A stretch of 64,000 nucleotides of DNA from Arthrobacter sp. NtRootA1 (lineage in GTDB: Bacteria > Actinomycetota > Actinomycetes > Actinomycetales > Micrococcaceae): positions 4,650,001 through 4,714,000 of the forward strand of contig NZ_AP024630.1 in NCBI RefSeq assembly GCF_019976975.1. The letters run 5' to 3'. Position numbers and translations under genes: made by a program. How positions within the stretch are numbered: the first letter of the stretch is position 1; every line of letters begins with the position of its first letter. This document shows, piece after piece, positions 44,317 to 52,722 of the stretch. The notes under the pieces are model-generated. The model did no database searches and was not told the DNA's origin. It worked only from the letters and a program-made list of their open reading frames with translations.

Positions 44317-45729
44317 ATGGAGACTTACGACGCCTTGCTGGCCTCGATTACCGCAGCCCCCGGCCAGAACAGCCGCACGATTCTTGACCCTGCAACGGGT
44401 GCGGCTGTTGGTGAAACCCCCGTCCACACCGTGGAAGATCTTGACGCCGCTGTTGCAGCTGCCGCAGCTGCACAGCCAGCCTGGGCTGCCTTGGGCCATG
44501 ACGCGCGGTCCGCTGCACTCATGAAGGCCGCTGACGCCGTCGAACGCTCTGCTGAAGAGCTCGCCCAACTGCTCTCTCGCGAGCAGGGCAAGCCCCTGAA
44601 CGGCCCGAACGCCCGCTTCGAAGTCGGCGCTTGCGCAGCGTGGCTCCGCGCAACTGCCGCCACGCCGCTGGACCCTGAGACGGTGGTGGACGACGGCGAA
44701 ACCCGTGCCGAACTGCACTACCGACCTATCGGCGTCGTGGGTGCGATCGGCCCTTGGAACTGGCCGATGATGATCACTGTCTGGCAGATCGCACCTGCCC
44801 TCCGGATGGGCAACGCCGTGGTGGTCAAGCCCTCCGAATACACTCCGCTGTCCGTGCTGGCGTTGGCCGCAATCATCAACCAGGAACTGCCCGAGGGCCT
44901 GCTATCGGTGGTGTCCGGTGGCCGCGACGTCGGCGAGGCCCTGGCAGCGCACGAGGCAATCGGCAAGGTCATGTTCACCGGTTCCACGGCCACTGGCAAG
45001 GCGATCATCCGCTCGTCGGCTGATACGGTCAAGCGCCTCACGCTGGAACTCGGCGGCAACGATGCCGGCATCGTCCTCCCTGACGCCGACCCCAAAGCCA
45101 TCGCCGAAGGCCTGTTCTGGGGTGCGTTCATCAACACCGGCCAGACCTGTGCCGCGCTGAAGCGCCTCTACGTGCACGAGTCCCACTACGAGGCCGTGTG
45201 CACAGAATTGGCCGCCGTTGCTGCTGCGATGCCGATGGGAAATGGCTTGGACGAGAACAACGTCCTTGGCCCGCTGCAGAACCGCCAGCAGTACGACATC
45301 GTGGCCCGGCTGGTTGAGGCCGCCCGCGAGTCCGGTGCCCGCATCCTGCTCGGTGGTAACCCCGACGCCGATCAGCCCGGCAACTTCTACCCCACCACGC
45401 TGGTAGCCGACATCGACAACGAAAACCCGCTCGTGGCCGAGGAACAGTTCGGCCCTGCCCTGCCGATCATCAAGTACAGCACCGTTGACGAAGCCGTCGT
45501 CAAAGCAAACGCGCTCGACGTCGGACTCGGCGCCTCAGTCTGGTCCTCCGACCTGGCTGCCGCCCGCGAGGTCGCCTCCCGTATCCAAGCCGGAACCGTG
45601 TGGATCAACAAGCACGGCGCCGTGGACCCCCGCATCCCGTTCGGCGGCGCAAAGCAGTCCGGCTACGGGCTGGAGTTCGGCGCGGAGGGCCTCAAAGCCT
45701 TGGGAGTTCCGCAGATCATCAACGGCTGA
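44317..45729 (+). CDS. NAD(P)-dependent aldehyde dehydrogenase
   Basis: A 470-residue aldehyde dehydrogenase. The catalytic Cys is in NTGQTCAALKRLYV, the general base Glu in LELGGNDAGI, and the coenzyme motif is FTGSTATGKAI. It probably oxidises the aldehyde made by the amine oxidase, though a broader role is possible. Start ATG at 44317 was chosen by homology (METYDALLAS); the frame extends to 44242. Confidence 0.92.
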   Translation: METYDALLASITAAPGQNSRTILDPATGAAVGETPVHTVEDLDAAVAAAAAAQPAWAALGHDARSAALMKAADAVERSAEELAQLLSREQGKPLNGPNARFEVGACAAWLRATAATPLDPETVVDDGETRAELHYRPIGVVGAIGPWNWPMMITVWQIAPALRMGNAVVVKPSEYTPLSVLALAAIINQELPEGLLSVVSGGRDVGEALAAHEAIGKVMFTGSTATGKAIIRSSADTVKRLTLELGGNDAGIVLPDADPKAIAEGLFWGAFINTGQTCAALKRLYVHESHYEAVCTELAAVAAAMPMGNGLDENNVLGPLQNRQQYDIVARLVEAARESGARILLGGNPDADQPGNFYPTTLVADIDNENPLVAEEQFGPALPIIKYSTVDEAVVKANALDVGLGASVWSSDLAAAREVASRIQAGTVWINKHGAVDPRIPFGGAKQSGYGLEFGAEGLKALGVPQIING

Positions 45730-45745
45730 CTTCCCGGTTTCCTGG

Positions 45746-45811
45746 CCCAACTAAGTCGCAGTTGAGCGCGTTTTGACCCCTCAAAACGCGCTCAACTGCG
45801 ACTTAGTTGGG
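45746..45811. repeat. 66-bp palindromic element, family 1 copy C (perfect)
   Basis: Perfect 31-base arms around CCCC, starting CCCAACTAAG and ending CTTAGTTGGG. It follows the aldehyde dehydrogenase stop by 16 bp and can serve as terminator before the prephenate dehydratase gene. It is the most symmetrical copy and could be the youngest. Confidence 0.95.
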
Positions 45812-45864
45812 TTGCCGGTCACAGGGTGGACCCGGTTGGGTTGCTGGGTGCTCAGCGTGAAACC

Positions 45865-46731
45865 ATGAGCACCATGGCCCAGAAGATTGCGTATCAAGGT
45901 GAACCGGGAGCCAACTCGGATCTCGCGTGCAAGGAAATGTTCCCCGAACTCGAAAGCGTGCCGTGCGCCAGCTTTGAGGACGCGTTCGAACTGGTTTCCA
46001 CGGGCGAAGTCGAGCTGGCGATGATCCCGATTGAGAATTCCATCGCCGGACGTGTGGCTGACATCCATGTGCTGCTCCCCCAGTCCAAGCTGCAAATCGT
46101 GGGCGAGTACTTCCTGCCGATCCGATTCGACCTCTTGGGCATTCCAGGCAGCACCATTGAAGGCGCAACAGAGGTTCACAGCCATATCCACGCTTTGGGC
46201 CAGTGCCGCAAGATCATTCGGGAAGCTGGCCTGAAGCCAGTTATCGCCGGAGACACGGCAGGATCAGCCAGGGAAGTGCGCGACTGGAACGATCCCCGCA
46301 AGCTTTCCCTCGCTCCTCCACTGGCCGCAGGCTTGTACGGTCTGGATGTCCTGGCCTCCGGCGTCGAGGATGACCCCACCAACACCACTCGTTTTGTGGT
46401 TCTGGCGCGGGAACGCGAAATCCCCACCAAGGAGGAGCTCCCGGGTCCCGCGATCACGAGCTTCGTGTTCCGTGTTCGCAACGTCCCCTCGGCCCTCTAC
46501 AAAGCGCTCGGTGGTTTTGCGACCAACGGCCTGAACATGACCAGGCTTGAGAGCTACATGGTGGGCAACGAGTTCGCGGCCACCATGTTCATCTCCGACG
46601 TCGAAGGGCACCCTGCGGACGCACGTCTCCGCCGGGCGCTGGAGGAGCTGGAATTCTTCACCACGGAGGTGCGGATCCTGGGCGTCTACGCCGCCGATGG
46701 CTATCGCGAACGGAGCACCGTCAACGTTTAG
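45865..46731 (+). CDS. pheA: Prephenate dehydratase
   Basis: A 288-residue prephenate dehydratase, which makes phenylpyruvate for phenylalanine synthesis. Catalytic motif NTTRFVVLAR (Thr-Arg-Phe) is present; a C-terminal ACT domain follows (about 205-285). The Phe-binding ESRP motif of usual PheA is replaced by ESYMVG; the N-terminal KIAYQGEPGANSDLACKEMF also resembles the alphaproteobacterial form rather than the common actinobacterial form. Start ATG at 45865; 45874 is an alternative. Confidence 0.9.
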   Translation: MSTMAQKIAYQGEPGANSDLACKEMFPELESVPCASFEDAFELVSTGEVELAMIPIENSIAGRVADIHVLLPQSKLQIVGEYFLPIRFDLLGIPGSTIEGATEVHSHIHALGQCRKIIREAGLKPVIAGDTAGSAREVRDWNDPRKLSLAPPLAAGLYGLDVLASGVEDDPTNTTRFVVLAREREIPTKEELPGPAITSFVFRVRNVPSALYKALGGFATNGLNMTRLESYMVGNEFAATMFISDVEGHPADARLRRALEELEFFTTEVRILGVYAADGYRERSTVNV

Positions 46732-47154
46732 CTATGCCCCACTGTCAGCAAGCTCGCCGTACAGTTTCCCAACCCGGGCTTTGATATCGTCCCGGACCAA
46801 GCGCATGCGTTCCATGCCCTCGATGCCACGTTCGGATGGCTCGTCGGTCTCCCAGATCTCGAACAGCTTGCCGAAAGGCGGATCAAGTTTCGCTTCGGTT
46901 CCGAGGACGATGACCGCATCCACGAGATCCAGGACTTCGTCCGTCACCGGTTTAGGGTGTTCGCCCGTAATGTCGATACCCAACTCGGTCAGGGAGTCCA
47001 CTGCTTGACTGTTCAGAGATGGGCCAGGCTTGGTACCCGCTGAGTAAACAGTGATGGTGTTCCCCGCAAGATCGCGGAAAAGCCCTGCAGCAAGTTGGGA
47101 TTTGCCACCGTTCTTGCTGCAGACGAAGAGGACAGCTGGTTTCTTGTGTGTCAT
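46732..47154 (-). CDS. Low-molecular-weight phosphatase/arsenate-reductase-like protein
   Basis: A 140-residue protein of the LMW-PTP fold. The P-loop reads FVCSKNGGKSQLA: Cys12 is there, but the invariant Arg of CX5R is Lys18. Similar CX5K loops occur in actinobacterial arsenate-reductase-like proteins, so it may use mycothiol or be a variant reductase. Last gene of the minus-strand ars transcription unit. Confidence 0.78.
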   Translation of the reverse strand: MTHKKPAVLFVCSKNGGKSQLAAGLFRDLAGNTITVYSAGTKPGPSLNSQAVDSLTELGIDITGEHPKPVTDEVLDLVDAVIVLGTEAKLDPPFGKLFEIWETDEPSERGIEGMERMRLVRDDIKARVGKLYGELADSGA

Positions 47155-47250
47155 GTAGGCACTGATTCTTTCGTGAGGGACGCCATCAAATCCTTGATCC
47201 GGTGGCGGATTTCATCGCGATCCCGCGATATCGGACTCTCTGGTGGACGG
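47151..47250 (-). pseudogene. Possible arsC C-terminal remnant
   Basis: Between the FAD oxidoreductase and the preceding gene the minus strand reads RDRDEIRHRIKDLMASLTKE, similar to the C-terminus of the local ArsC (RDEIKTRIEGLIDSL). Its stop overlaps the ATG of the LMW-phosphatase-like gene (ATGA). The remainder of arsC is absent, so this may be a leftover of an earlier arsC copy. Confidence 0.4.
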
Positions 47251-47253
47251 CCG

Positions 47254-48630
47254 TTAGATTTGCCCGGAGCGTCCGTGGGCGAGTCCAGTCGGGAATCCGA
47301 TCAGGACCGGTTCGGGTGAAGCACAGCAGCCCGACTCCGCTTCTTCGTTGATGCCCGTTGCGGGAACATCGCAACTGGTCCCGGCGTCCGTGGAGCATAC
47401 TCCGGTTTCCGGCAATTCCAGCTGCACCAAGTCCGCGGCCTCGTGGTCACCGGCCAGGGCAGCAGCGACGGAACGGACCTGCTCATAGCCCGTGGCCAGC
47501 AGGAAAGTGGGGGCACGGCCATAGGACTTCATCCCCACGATGTAAAAATCCTTCTCCGGGTGGGAGAGAAGCTTGGCGCCGTGCGGAGGCACCGTGCCGC
47601 AGGAGTGGAACTCCGGGTCAATCAGTGGGCCGAGCTCGGTGGGTGCCTCAACAGCAGGATCGAGGTTGAGACGGAGTTCGCGCAGGATCTCCAGGTCCGG
47701 GCGGAAGCCGGTACACGGAACGATGACATCGACATCCAGCGTGCGGCCGTCGACAGATTCAACGCTCACTCCGGAATCGAGCGTTTTCAGGCCAGCTATG
47801 CCGAAACGTGTGTGCAGCTCGATGCTTCCGGCTTCGACGAGCCGACGGAGCCTGGCGCCGAGCTGGCCCCGGGCGGGCAATCCGTCCGCGGATCCGCCAC
47901 CGTAGACCTTATCTGCAGAGCTACCTCGCACGGCCCACAGGATCCGGGTGTTGGGTTCGTCCTTGGAGAGGTCGGCCAAATTGATCAGGGTGTTCGCAGC
48001 TGAGTGTCCAGCGCCCACGACAAGGACGCGACGGCCGGCAAAGCTGGTCCGGTCCCGCCCTGTGACGTCAGGAAGGGGCGAGGATATGCGGACCGCCGCA
48101 GTCTCTTCGCCAATGGCGGGCAGGCCTGAGGTGCCCAGTGGGTTGCGGGTTGACCACGTTCCTGAAGCGTCGATGACGGCAGCAACAACGTGATCACGGG
48201 TTTCGCCGTTTGCGTGCTCCACCCTGACCAGGAAAGGAGTGGTGTCCCGGCCACGGACGTGGGTCTTGTCCAGTCCTAGGCGGGTAACCGCGATAACTCG
48301 AGCGCCCGTCTGCAGCCGGGACGCCATGACCGGCATGTCTGCCAGCGGGGTGAGGTACTTGTCGATGAGTTCCCCACCGTAAGGCAGCGCCGTGGGGCGG
48401 GGAGATTCCCAGCCCGTTTGCTCCAGGAGGCGGACGGCGGCTGCATCGATGTTGAAACGCCAGGGCGAGAAGAGCCGGATGTGGCGCCATTGTTCGATGG
48501 CCGCACCTGCGGAGTGCCCAGCTTCAAAAATGATTGGCTCGAGGCCACGTTCGAGCAAGTGCGCTGCTGCGGCCAAACCGACCGGGCCGGCACCGATCAC
48601 CGCGACGGGAAGGTTCTTAGCTGACTCCAT
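47254..48630 (-). CDS. FAD-dependent oxidoreductase, ArsO-like
   Basis: A 458-residue flavoprotein. The FAD motif is VAVIGAGPVGLAAAAHLLER and a second dinucleotide motif is VLVVGAGHSAANTLINLADL, the pattern of flavin-binding monooxygenase-like proteins called ArsO in ars operons. Role in arsenic resistance is not established. The C-terminus carries Cys-rich segments (CSTDAGTSCDVP and SGCCASP) that could bind arsenite. Start 48630 (AGAGGA before it). Confidence 0.8.
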   Translation of the reverse strand: MESAKNLPVAVIGAGPVGLAAAAHLLERGLEPIIFEAGHSAGAAIEQWRHIRLFSPWRFNIDAAAVRLLEQTGWESPRPTALPYGGELIDKYLTPLADMPVMASRLQTGARVIAVTRLGLDKTHVRGRDTTPFLVRVEHANGETRDHVVAAVIDASGTWSTRNPLGTSGLPAIGEETAAVRISSPLPDVTGRDRTSFAGRRVLVVGAGHSAANTLINLADLSKDEPNTRILWAVRGSSADKVYGGGSADGLPARGQLGARLRRLVEAGSIELHTRFGIAGLKTLDSGVSVESVDGRTLDVDVIVPCTGFRPDLEILRELRLNLDPAVEAPTELGPLIDPEFHSCGTVPPHGAKLLSHPEKDFYIVGMKSYGRAPTFLLATGYEQVRSVAAALAGDHEAADLVQLELPETGVCSTDAGTSCDVPATGINEEAESGCCASPEPVLIGFPTGLAHGRSGQI

Positions 48631-48656
48631 GGTGTCCTCTTTCATCCTTAAGATCC

Positions 48657-49646
<990 letters not shown>

Positions 49647-49674
49647 GGGAATCTCTCCTATGCGGGAAGCCGGA

Positions 49675-50097
49675 TTACTTGGACGCAGGGATGAGGGAGT
49701 CGATCAGGCCCTCGATGCGGGTCTTTATTTCATCCCGAATGGGCCGTACCGCGTCAACACCCTGGCCAGCTGGGTCTTCCAGGACCCAGTCTTCATACCG
49801 CTTGCCGGGGAAGTACGGGCATTCGTCGCCACAGCCCATGGTGATGACGACGTCGGATTCCTTGACGGCCTCGGTGGTGAGTACCTTCGGGATTTCGGCG
49901 GACATGTCGATGCCCAGTTCGGCCATGGCCTCGACGGCGGCCGGGTTGACCTTGTCGGCGGGCTGGGAACCGGCGGAGCGGACCTCGATTTCCCCCTTGG
50001 CGAGGGTGGTCAGGAACGCGGCCGCCATCTGGGACCGGCCCGCATTGTGGACGCAGACAAACAGGACGGAGGGCTTCTTGGCGGTTTCGGTGCTCAC
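49675..50097 (-). CDS. arsC: Arsenate reductase ArsC (thioredoxin-linked LMW-PTP type)
   Basis: A 140-residue enzyme that reduces arsenate to arsenite. The P-loop is FVCVHNAGRSQMA (Cys15 to Arg21); DECPYFPG and the following region hold the second Cys set (MGCGDECP). Start is GTG at 50097 preceded by AGGAGAA; the longer reading to 50244 includes the operator region. It begins the operon arsC-trxB-arsO-phosphatase-like. Confidence 0.92.
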   Translation of the reverse strand: MSTETAKKPSVLFVCVHNAGRSQMAAAFLTTLAKGEIEVRSAGSQPADKVNPAAVEAMAELGIDMSAEIPKVLTTEAVKESDVVITMGCGDECPYFPGKRYEDWVLEDPAGQGVDAVRPIRDEIKTRIEGLIDSLIPASK

Positions 50098-50189
50098 GGG
50101 TTTTCTCCTGGAAGTGTTGTGCGAATGAGTGAGTGGTGTGGAGTCATGCGCCCTTACCGTAAAGCTCTCCAAATCGTATCGATCGATAG

Positions 50190-50245
50190 ATATTGATGAT
50201 GATCGATATAGAGAAGTATCGGGCGATAAATTGATGATTGTCAAT
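50190..50245. promoter_or_regulatory. Two ArsR-type operators upstream of arsC
   Basis: ATATTGA-N6-TCGATAT (50190-50209) and ATTGA-N6-TCAAT (50230-50245). Both have the half-site and spacing seen again at 51751-51770, and fit ArsR/SmtB-family operators. They precede arsC. Confidence 0.65.
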
Positions 50246-50268
50246 ATTTGATTTTCAGGACCACGACC

Positions 50269-50943
50269 TCAAGCGGCGACGACGCGCGCGGCGAGCCCCG
50301 TGACGCGGTGGGCAATATCCTCGAAGGCCTTGTCGAAGGCCGCCGGAGTATTCACCCGCAAGGGGTCGGAGACAGACCAGTGGATTCCACCGAGGCCGAT
50401 CAACTCCTCGTGGGCGTTGTCGCAGACGGTCACAATGAAGTCGGCGCCATCCGCCACTTCATCAAGCGCGCGCGGAGCAGCATCCGGCAGATCCAAACCA
50501 TGTCGCCGGGCTGCCTCGACGGCTCCGCGGGCGATACTGTCCGCGGGATGCGTTCCAGCGGAGGCCGAGGGTACCGTGCTGGCCTGCCGCCAAAGGGCTG
50601 CGGCCAGTTGGGAGCGGGCACTGTTGCGGGTGCAAACGAACAAGACGCGGCGTGCGTCGTGGGCGATGCCAGGCACGAGACCCTCAAAGGCGTCGCTGGC
50701 GAGGCGGAAGTAGCTACGGCGCTTGTCCGCCTCCGAGCGGCGACGGGTTGCCAAGCCTGCTTCCTCGAGGGTTCGCAGGTGGTGGGAGAGCAAGTTGGAG
50801 GGCATGCCCAGTTCAGCTTGCAGTTCCGTTGGCGAAAGGTCCCCCAAGGTAAGCAGGTCCACTATGCGCAGGCGCGCTGGATCGGCGAGGGCGGCATGCC
50901 TGGCGACCCTGGCCTGGAACATCTCAACTGCTTCAATACTCAT
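50269..50943 (-). CDS. ArsR regulator fused to LMW-phosphatase/arsenate-reductase domain
   Basis: A 224-residue fusion. Residues about 10-85 form an ArsR-type winged helix (ELQAELGMPSNLLSHHLRTL); residues about 99-224 are an LMW-PTP domain with P-loop FVCTRNSARSQLA (Cys104 to Arg110). The HTH part has no Cys, so arsenite sensing through the usual Cys triad is not apparent. The start at 50943 avoids overlap with the divergent aquaporin gene. It may sense via the enzyme domain. Confidence 0.85.
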   Translation of the reverse strand: MSIEAVEMFQARVARHAALADPARLRIVDLLTLGDLSPTELQAELGMPSNLLSHHLRTLEEAGLATRRRSEADKRRSYFRLASDAFEGLVPGIAHDARRVLFVCTRNSARSQLAAALWRQASTVPSASAGTHPADSIARGAVEAARRHGLDLPDAAPRALDEVADGADFIVTVCDNAHEELIGLGGIHWSVSDPLRVNTPAAFDKAFEDIAHRVTGLAARVVAA

Positions 50944-50988
50944 TGGTTCAATTTTGACTGAGTTAATTCTTTGCGTCAAGCTGTTCCC

Positions 50989-51729
50989 ATGACTTCACTC
51001 CAGCCGCCCCTATGGCGCCGCGCCATTGCCGAACTGCTAGGTACCGGTCTGCTGGTTGCCGTCGTTGTCGGGTCCGGGATTGCCGCTCAACAGATGTCCC
51101 CAGCTGACACCGGCCTGCAGCTGCTGCAAAACAGCACGGCAACAGTTCTCGGGCTGACAGTGCTGATCCTGGTATTCGGGCCGATCAGTGGTGCTCACTT
51201 CAACCCCGTAGTGTCCTTGGCGGACTGGTTCCTGGGGCGGCGCAATGGGTCCGGACTGACTCTTCGGGACCTCGGGGCGTATATACCCGCCCAGATGCTT
51301 GGCGCAATCTGCGGCAGCACCCTGGCGAACGCCATGTTTGAGGTCGGGACGGCCATTTCCAAGAAGGAACGCGCGACGCCCGGGCACCTACTGGCCGAGA
51401 TCGTTGCCACCGCAGTGCTGATCCTCTTGATTTTCGCCCTCGCCGCCACGAATAGGGGTGTCCTGGCAGCCCCAGCCGTGGGCGCTTACATCGGCGCCGC
51501 GTACTGGTTCACGTCCTCAACTTCATTTGCCAACCCAGCCGTAACCCTCGGCCGGATTTTCAGCGACACGTTTGCCGGCATCGCACCAGCATCCGCGCCT
51601 CCATTCATCGCCGCACAGCTAGTAGGGGCGGCGTCGGGCCTAGCGCTTCTGCTCCTGTTCTTTCCAGGGGCCGGGCGTGCCGCCAGCGAAGTGGCCATCC
51701 CTCAAGCAGCCGAAGGCGCCGAGCGTTAA
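50989..51729 (+). CDS. Aquaporin (AqpS-like) for arsenite
   Basis: A 246-residue MIP-family channel with six membrane helices. The two pore boxes are FNPVVSLADW (NPV rather than NPA) and FANPAVTLGRIF. In Sinorhizobium the AqpS channel exports arsenite produced by ArsC; the same role is likely here, since no Acr3 or ArsB gene is visible. Start ATG at 50989. Divergent from the ArsR fusion gene; TCAA-TT-TTGA at 50948-50957 may be an operator. Confidence 0.85.
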   Translation: MTSLQPPLWRRAIAELLGTGLLVAVVVGSGIAAQQMSPADTGLQLLQNSTATVLGLTVLILVFGPISGAHFNPVVSLADWFLGRRNGSGLTLRDLGAYIPAQMLGAICGSTLANAMFEVGTAISKKERATPGHLLAEIVATAVLILLIFALAATNRGVLAAPAVGAYIGAAYWFTSSTSFANPAVTLGRIFSDTFAGIAPASAPPFIAAQLVGAASGLALLLLFFPGAGRAASEVAIPQAAEGAER

Positions 51730-51750
51730 CGGCGAACGCGCGAAGAGCAT

Positions 51751-51770
51751 ACATTGATGAATGTCAATGT
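51751..51770 (+). promoter_or_regulatory. ArsR operator
   Basis: ACATTGA-N6-TCAATGT, perfect 7-bp arms, 17 bp before the arsR gene. Typical for ArsR autoregulation. Confidence 0.75.
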
Positions 51771-51787
51771 TGCGGCATAATGGATAG

Positions 51788-52135
51788 ATGACCTCGCTGC
51801 CACTCCTCGAACCGGCTACGGAGAAGGACTGCTGTCCACCATCAACAGGGTCCCTCGATGCCTATGAGGCTCAGGTCCGCGCCTCCGTATTTAAGGCGCT
51901 GGCCGATCCCAACCGCCTTCGCCTGTTGTCCATCGTCAAAAGCGCAGACGGCGGCGAAGCGTGCGTCTGCGATCTCACCGAGCCCCTGGACCTCGGCCAG
52001 CCGACAGTCTCACACCACTTAAAGATCCTTGTGGATGCGGGACTTCTGCACCGCGAAAAGCGGGGAACATGGGCCTACTACTCGTTGGTCCCGGGTTCCA
52101 TTGAGCGGACTTCCGGCCTGCTGGAGACCTTGTGA
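51788..52135 (+). CDS. arsR: ArsR family arsenite-responsive repressor
   Basis: A 115-residue winged-helix repressor. The sequence has CVCDL (Cys59, Cys61) in the recognition region, plus Cys15-Cys16 near the N-terminus, which together may form the As(III) site. HTH LGQPTVSHHLKILVDAGLL. It represses itself and probably the arsC operon. It overlaps the next gene (GTGA). Confidence 0.9.
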   Translation: MTSLPLLEPATEKDCCPPSTGSLDAYEAQVRASVFKALADPNRLRLLSIVKSADGGEACVCDLTEPLDLGQPTVSHHLKILVDAGLLHREKRGTWAYYSLVPGSIERTSGLLETL

Positions 52136-52692
52136 CAAGCGAGACTGCAGGGACAAGGGAGATACGTACAAAACCGGCATTGACCAACAGCAAGGTCCGG
52201 ATCCGCAAAATGACCCGTCCCGATTGGCCGGTGGTCCGGGAGATCTTCACTGAAGGCATCGCGTCCGGGAACGCCACGTTCGAGCCCGCTGCTCCCGAGT
52301 GGGAGCAATTCGACGCTACAAGACTCAAGGATCACCGGCTGGTCGCGGAAGCAGAGGGACGGATCCTCGGTTGGGCCGCAGTATCCGCCATCTCCTCGCG
52401 AGCAGCGTATGCGGGTGTCGTAGAGCATTCCATTTACGTGGCCGGGGAAGCCCGCGGTTTGGGTGTAGGCAAGGCCCTTCTCCGCGCATTGATCACGTCC
52501 ACTGAAGAAGCAGGAATCTGGACGATCCAGGCCAGCGTCTTTCCCGAGAATGAAGCAAGCCTCCGGCTGCATGCTGTGGAGGGCTTCACGATTGTCGGGC
52601 GGCGGAATCGAATCGCCCGGATGCCTCTTGGCCCACTCGCGGGGCAATGGCGCGACACCATAATGATCGAAAGACGGTCCGCGACGGTCTGA
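52132..52692 (+). CDS. ArsN-like GNAT acetyltransferase
   Basis: A 186-residue GNAT related to phosphinothricin acetyltransferase and ArsN (arsinothricin acetyltransferase). Blocks VRIRKMTRPDWPVVREIF, AAYAGVVEHSIYVAGEARGL and GVGKALLRALI give the acetyl-CoA site. It is expected to acetylate the amino group of arsinothricin or a related compound. GTG start overlapping arsR. An N-terminal extension of about 20 residues is unusual. Confidence 0.85.
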   Translation: MTSETAGTREIRTKPALTNSKVRIRKMTRPDWPVVREIFTEGIASGNATFEPAAPEWEQFDATRLKDHRLVAEAEGRILGWAAVSAISSRAAYAGVVEHSIYVAGEARGLGVGKALLRALITSTEEAGIWTIQASVFPENEASLRLHAVEGFTIVGRRNRIARMPLGPLAGQWRDTIMIERRSATV

Positions 52693-52722
52693 AACCGGAA
52701 GTGTCTGCGCAGAGGGAGGGTC

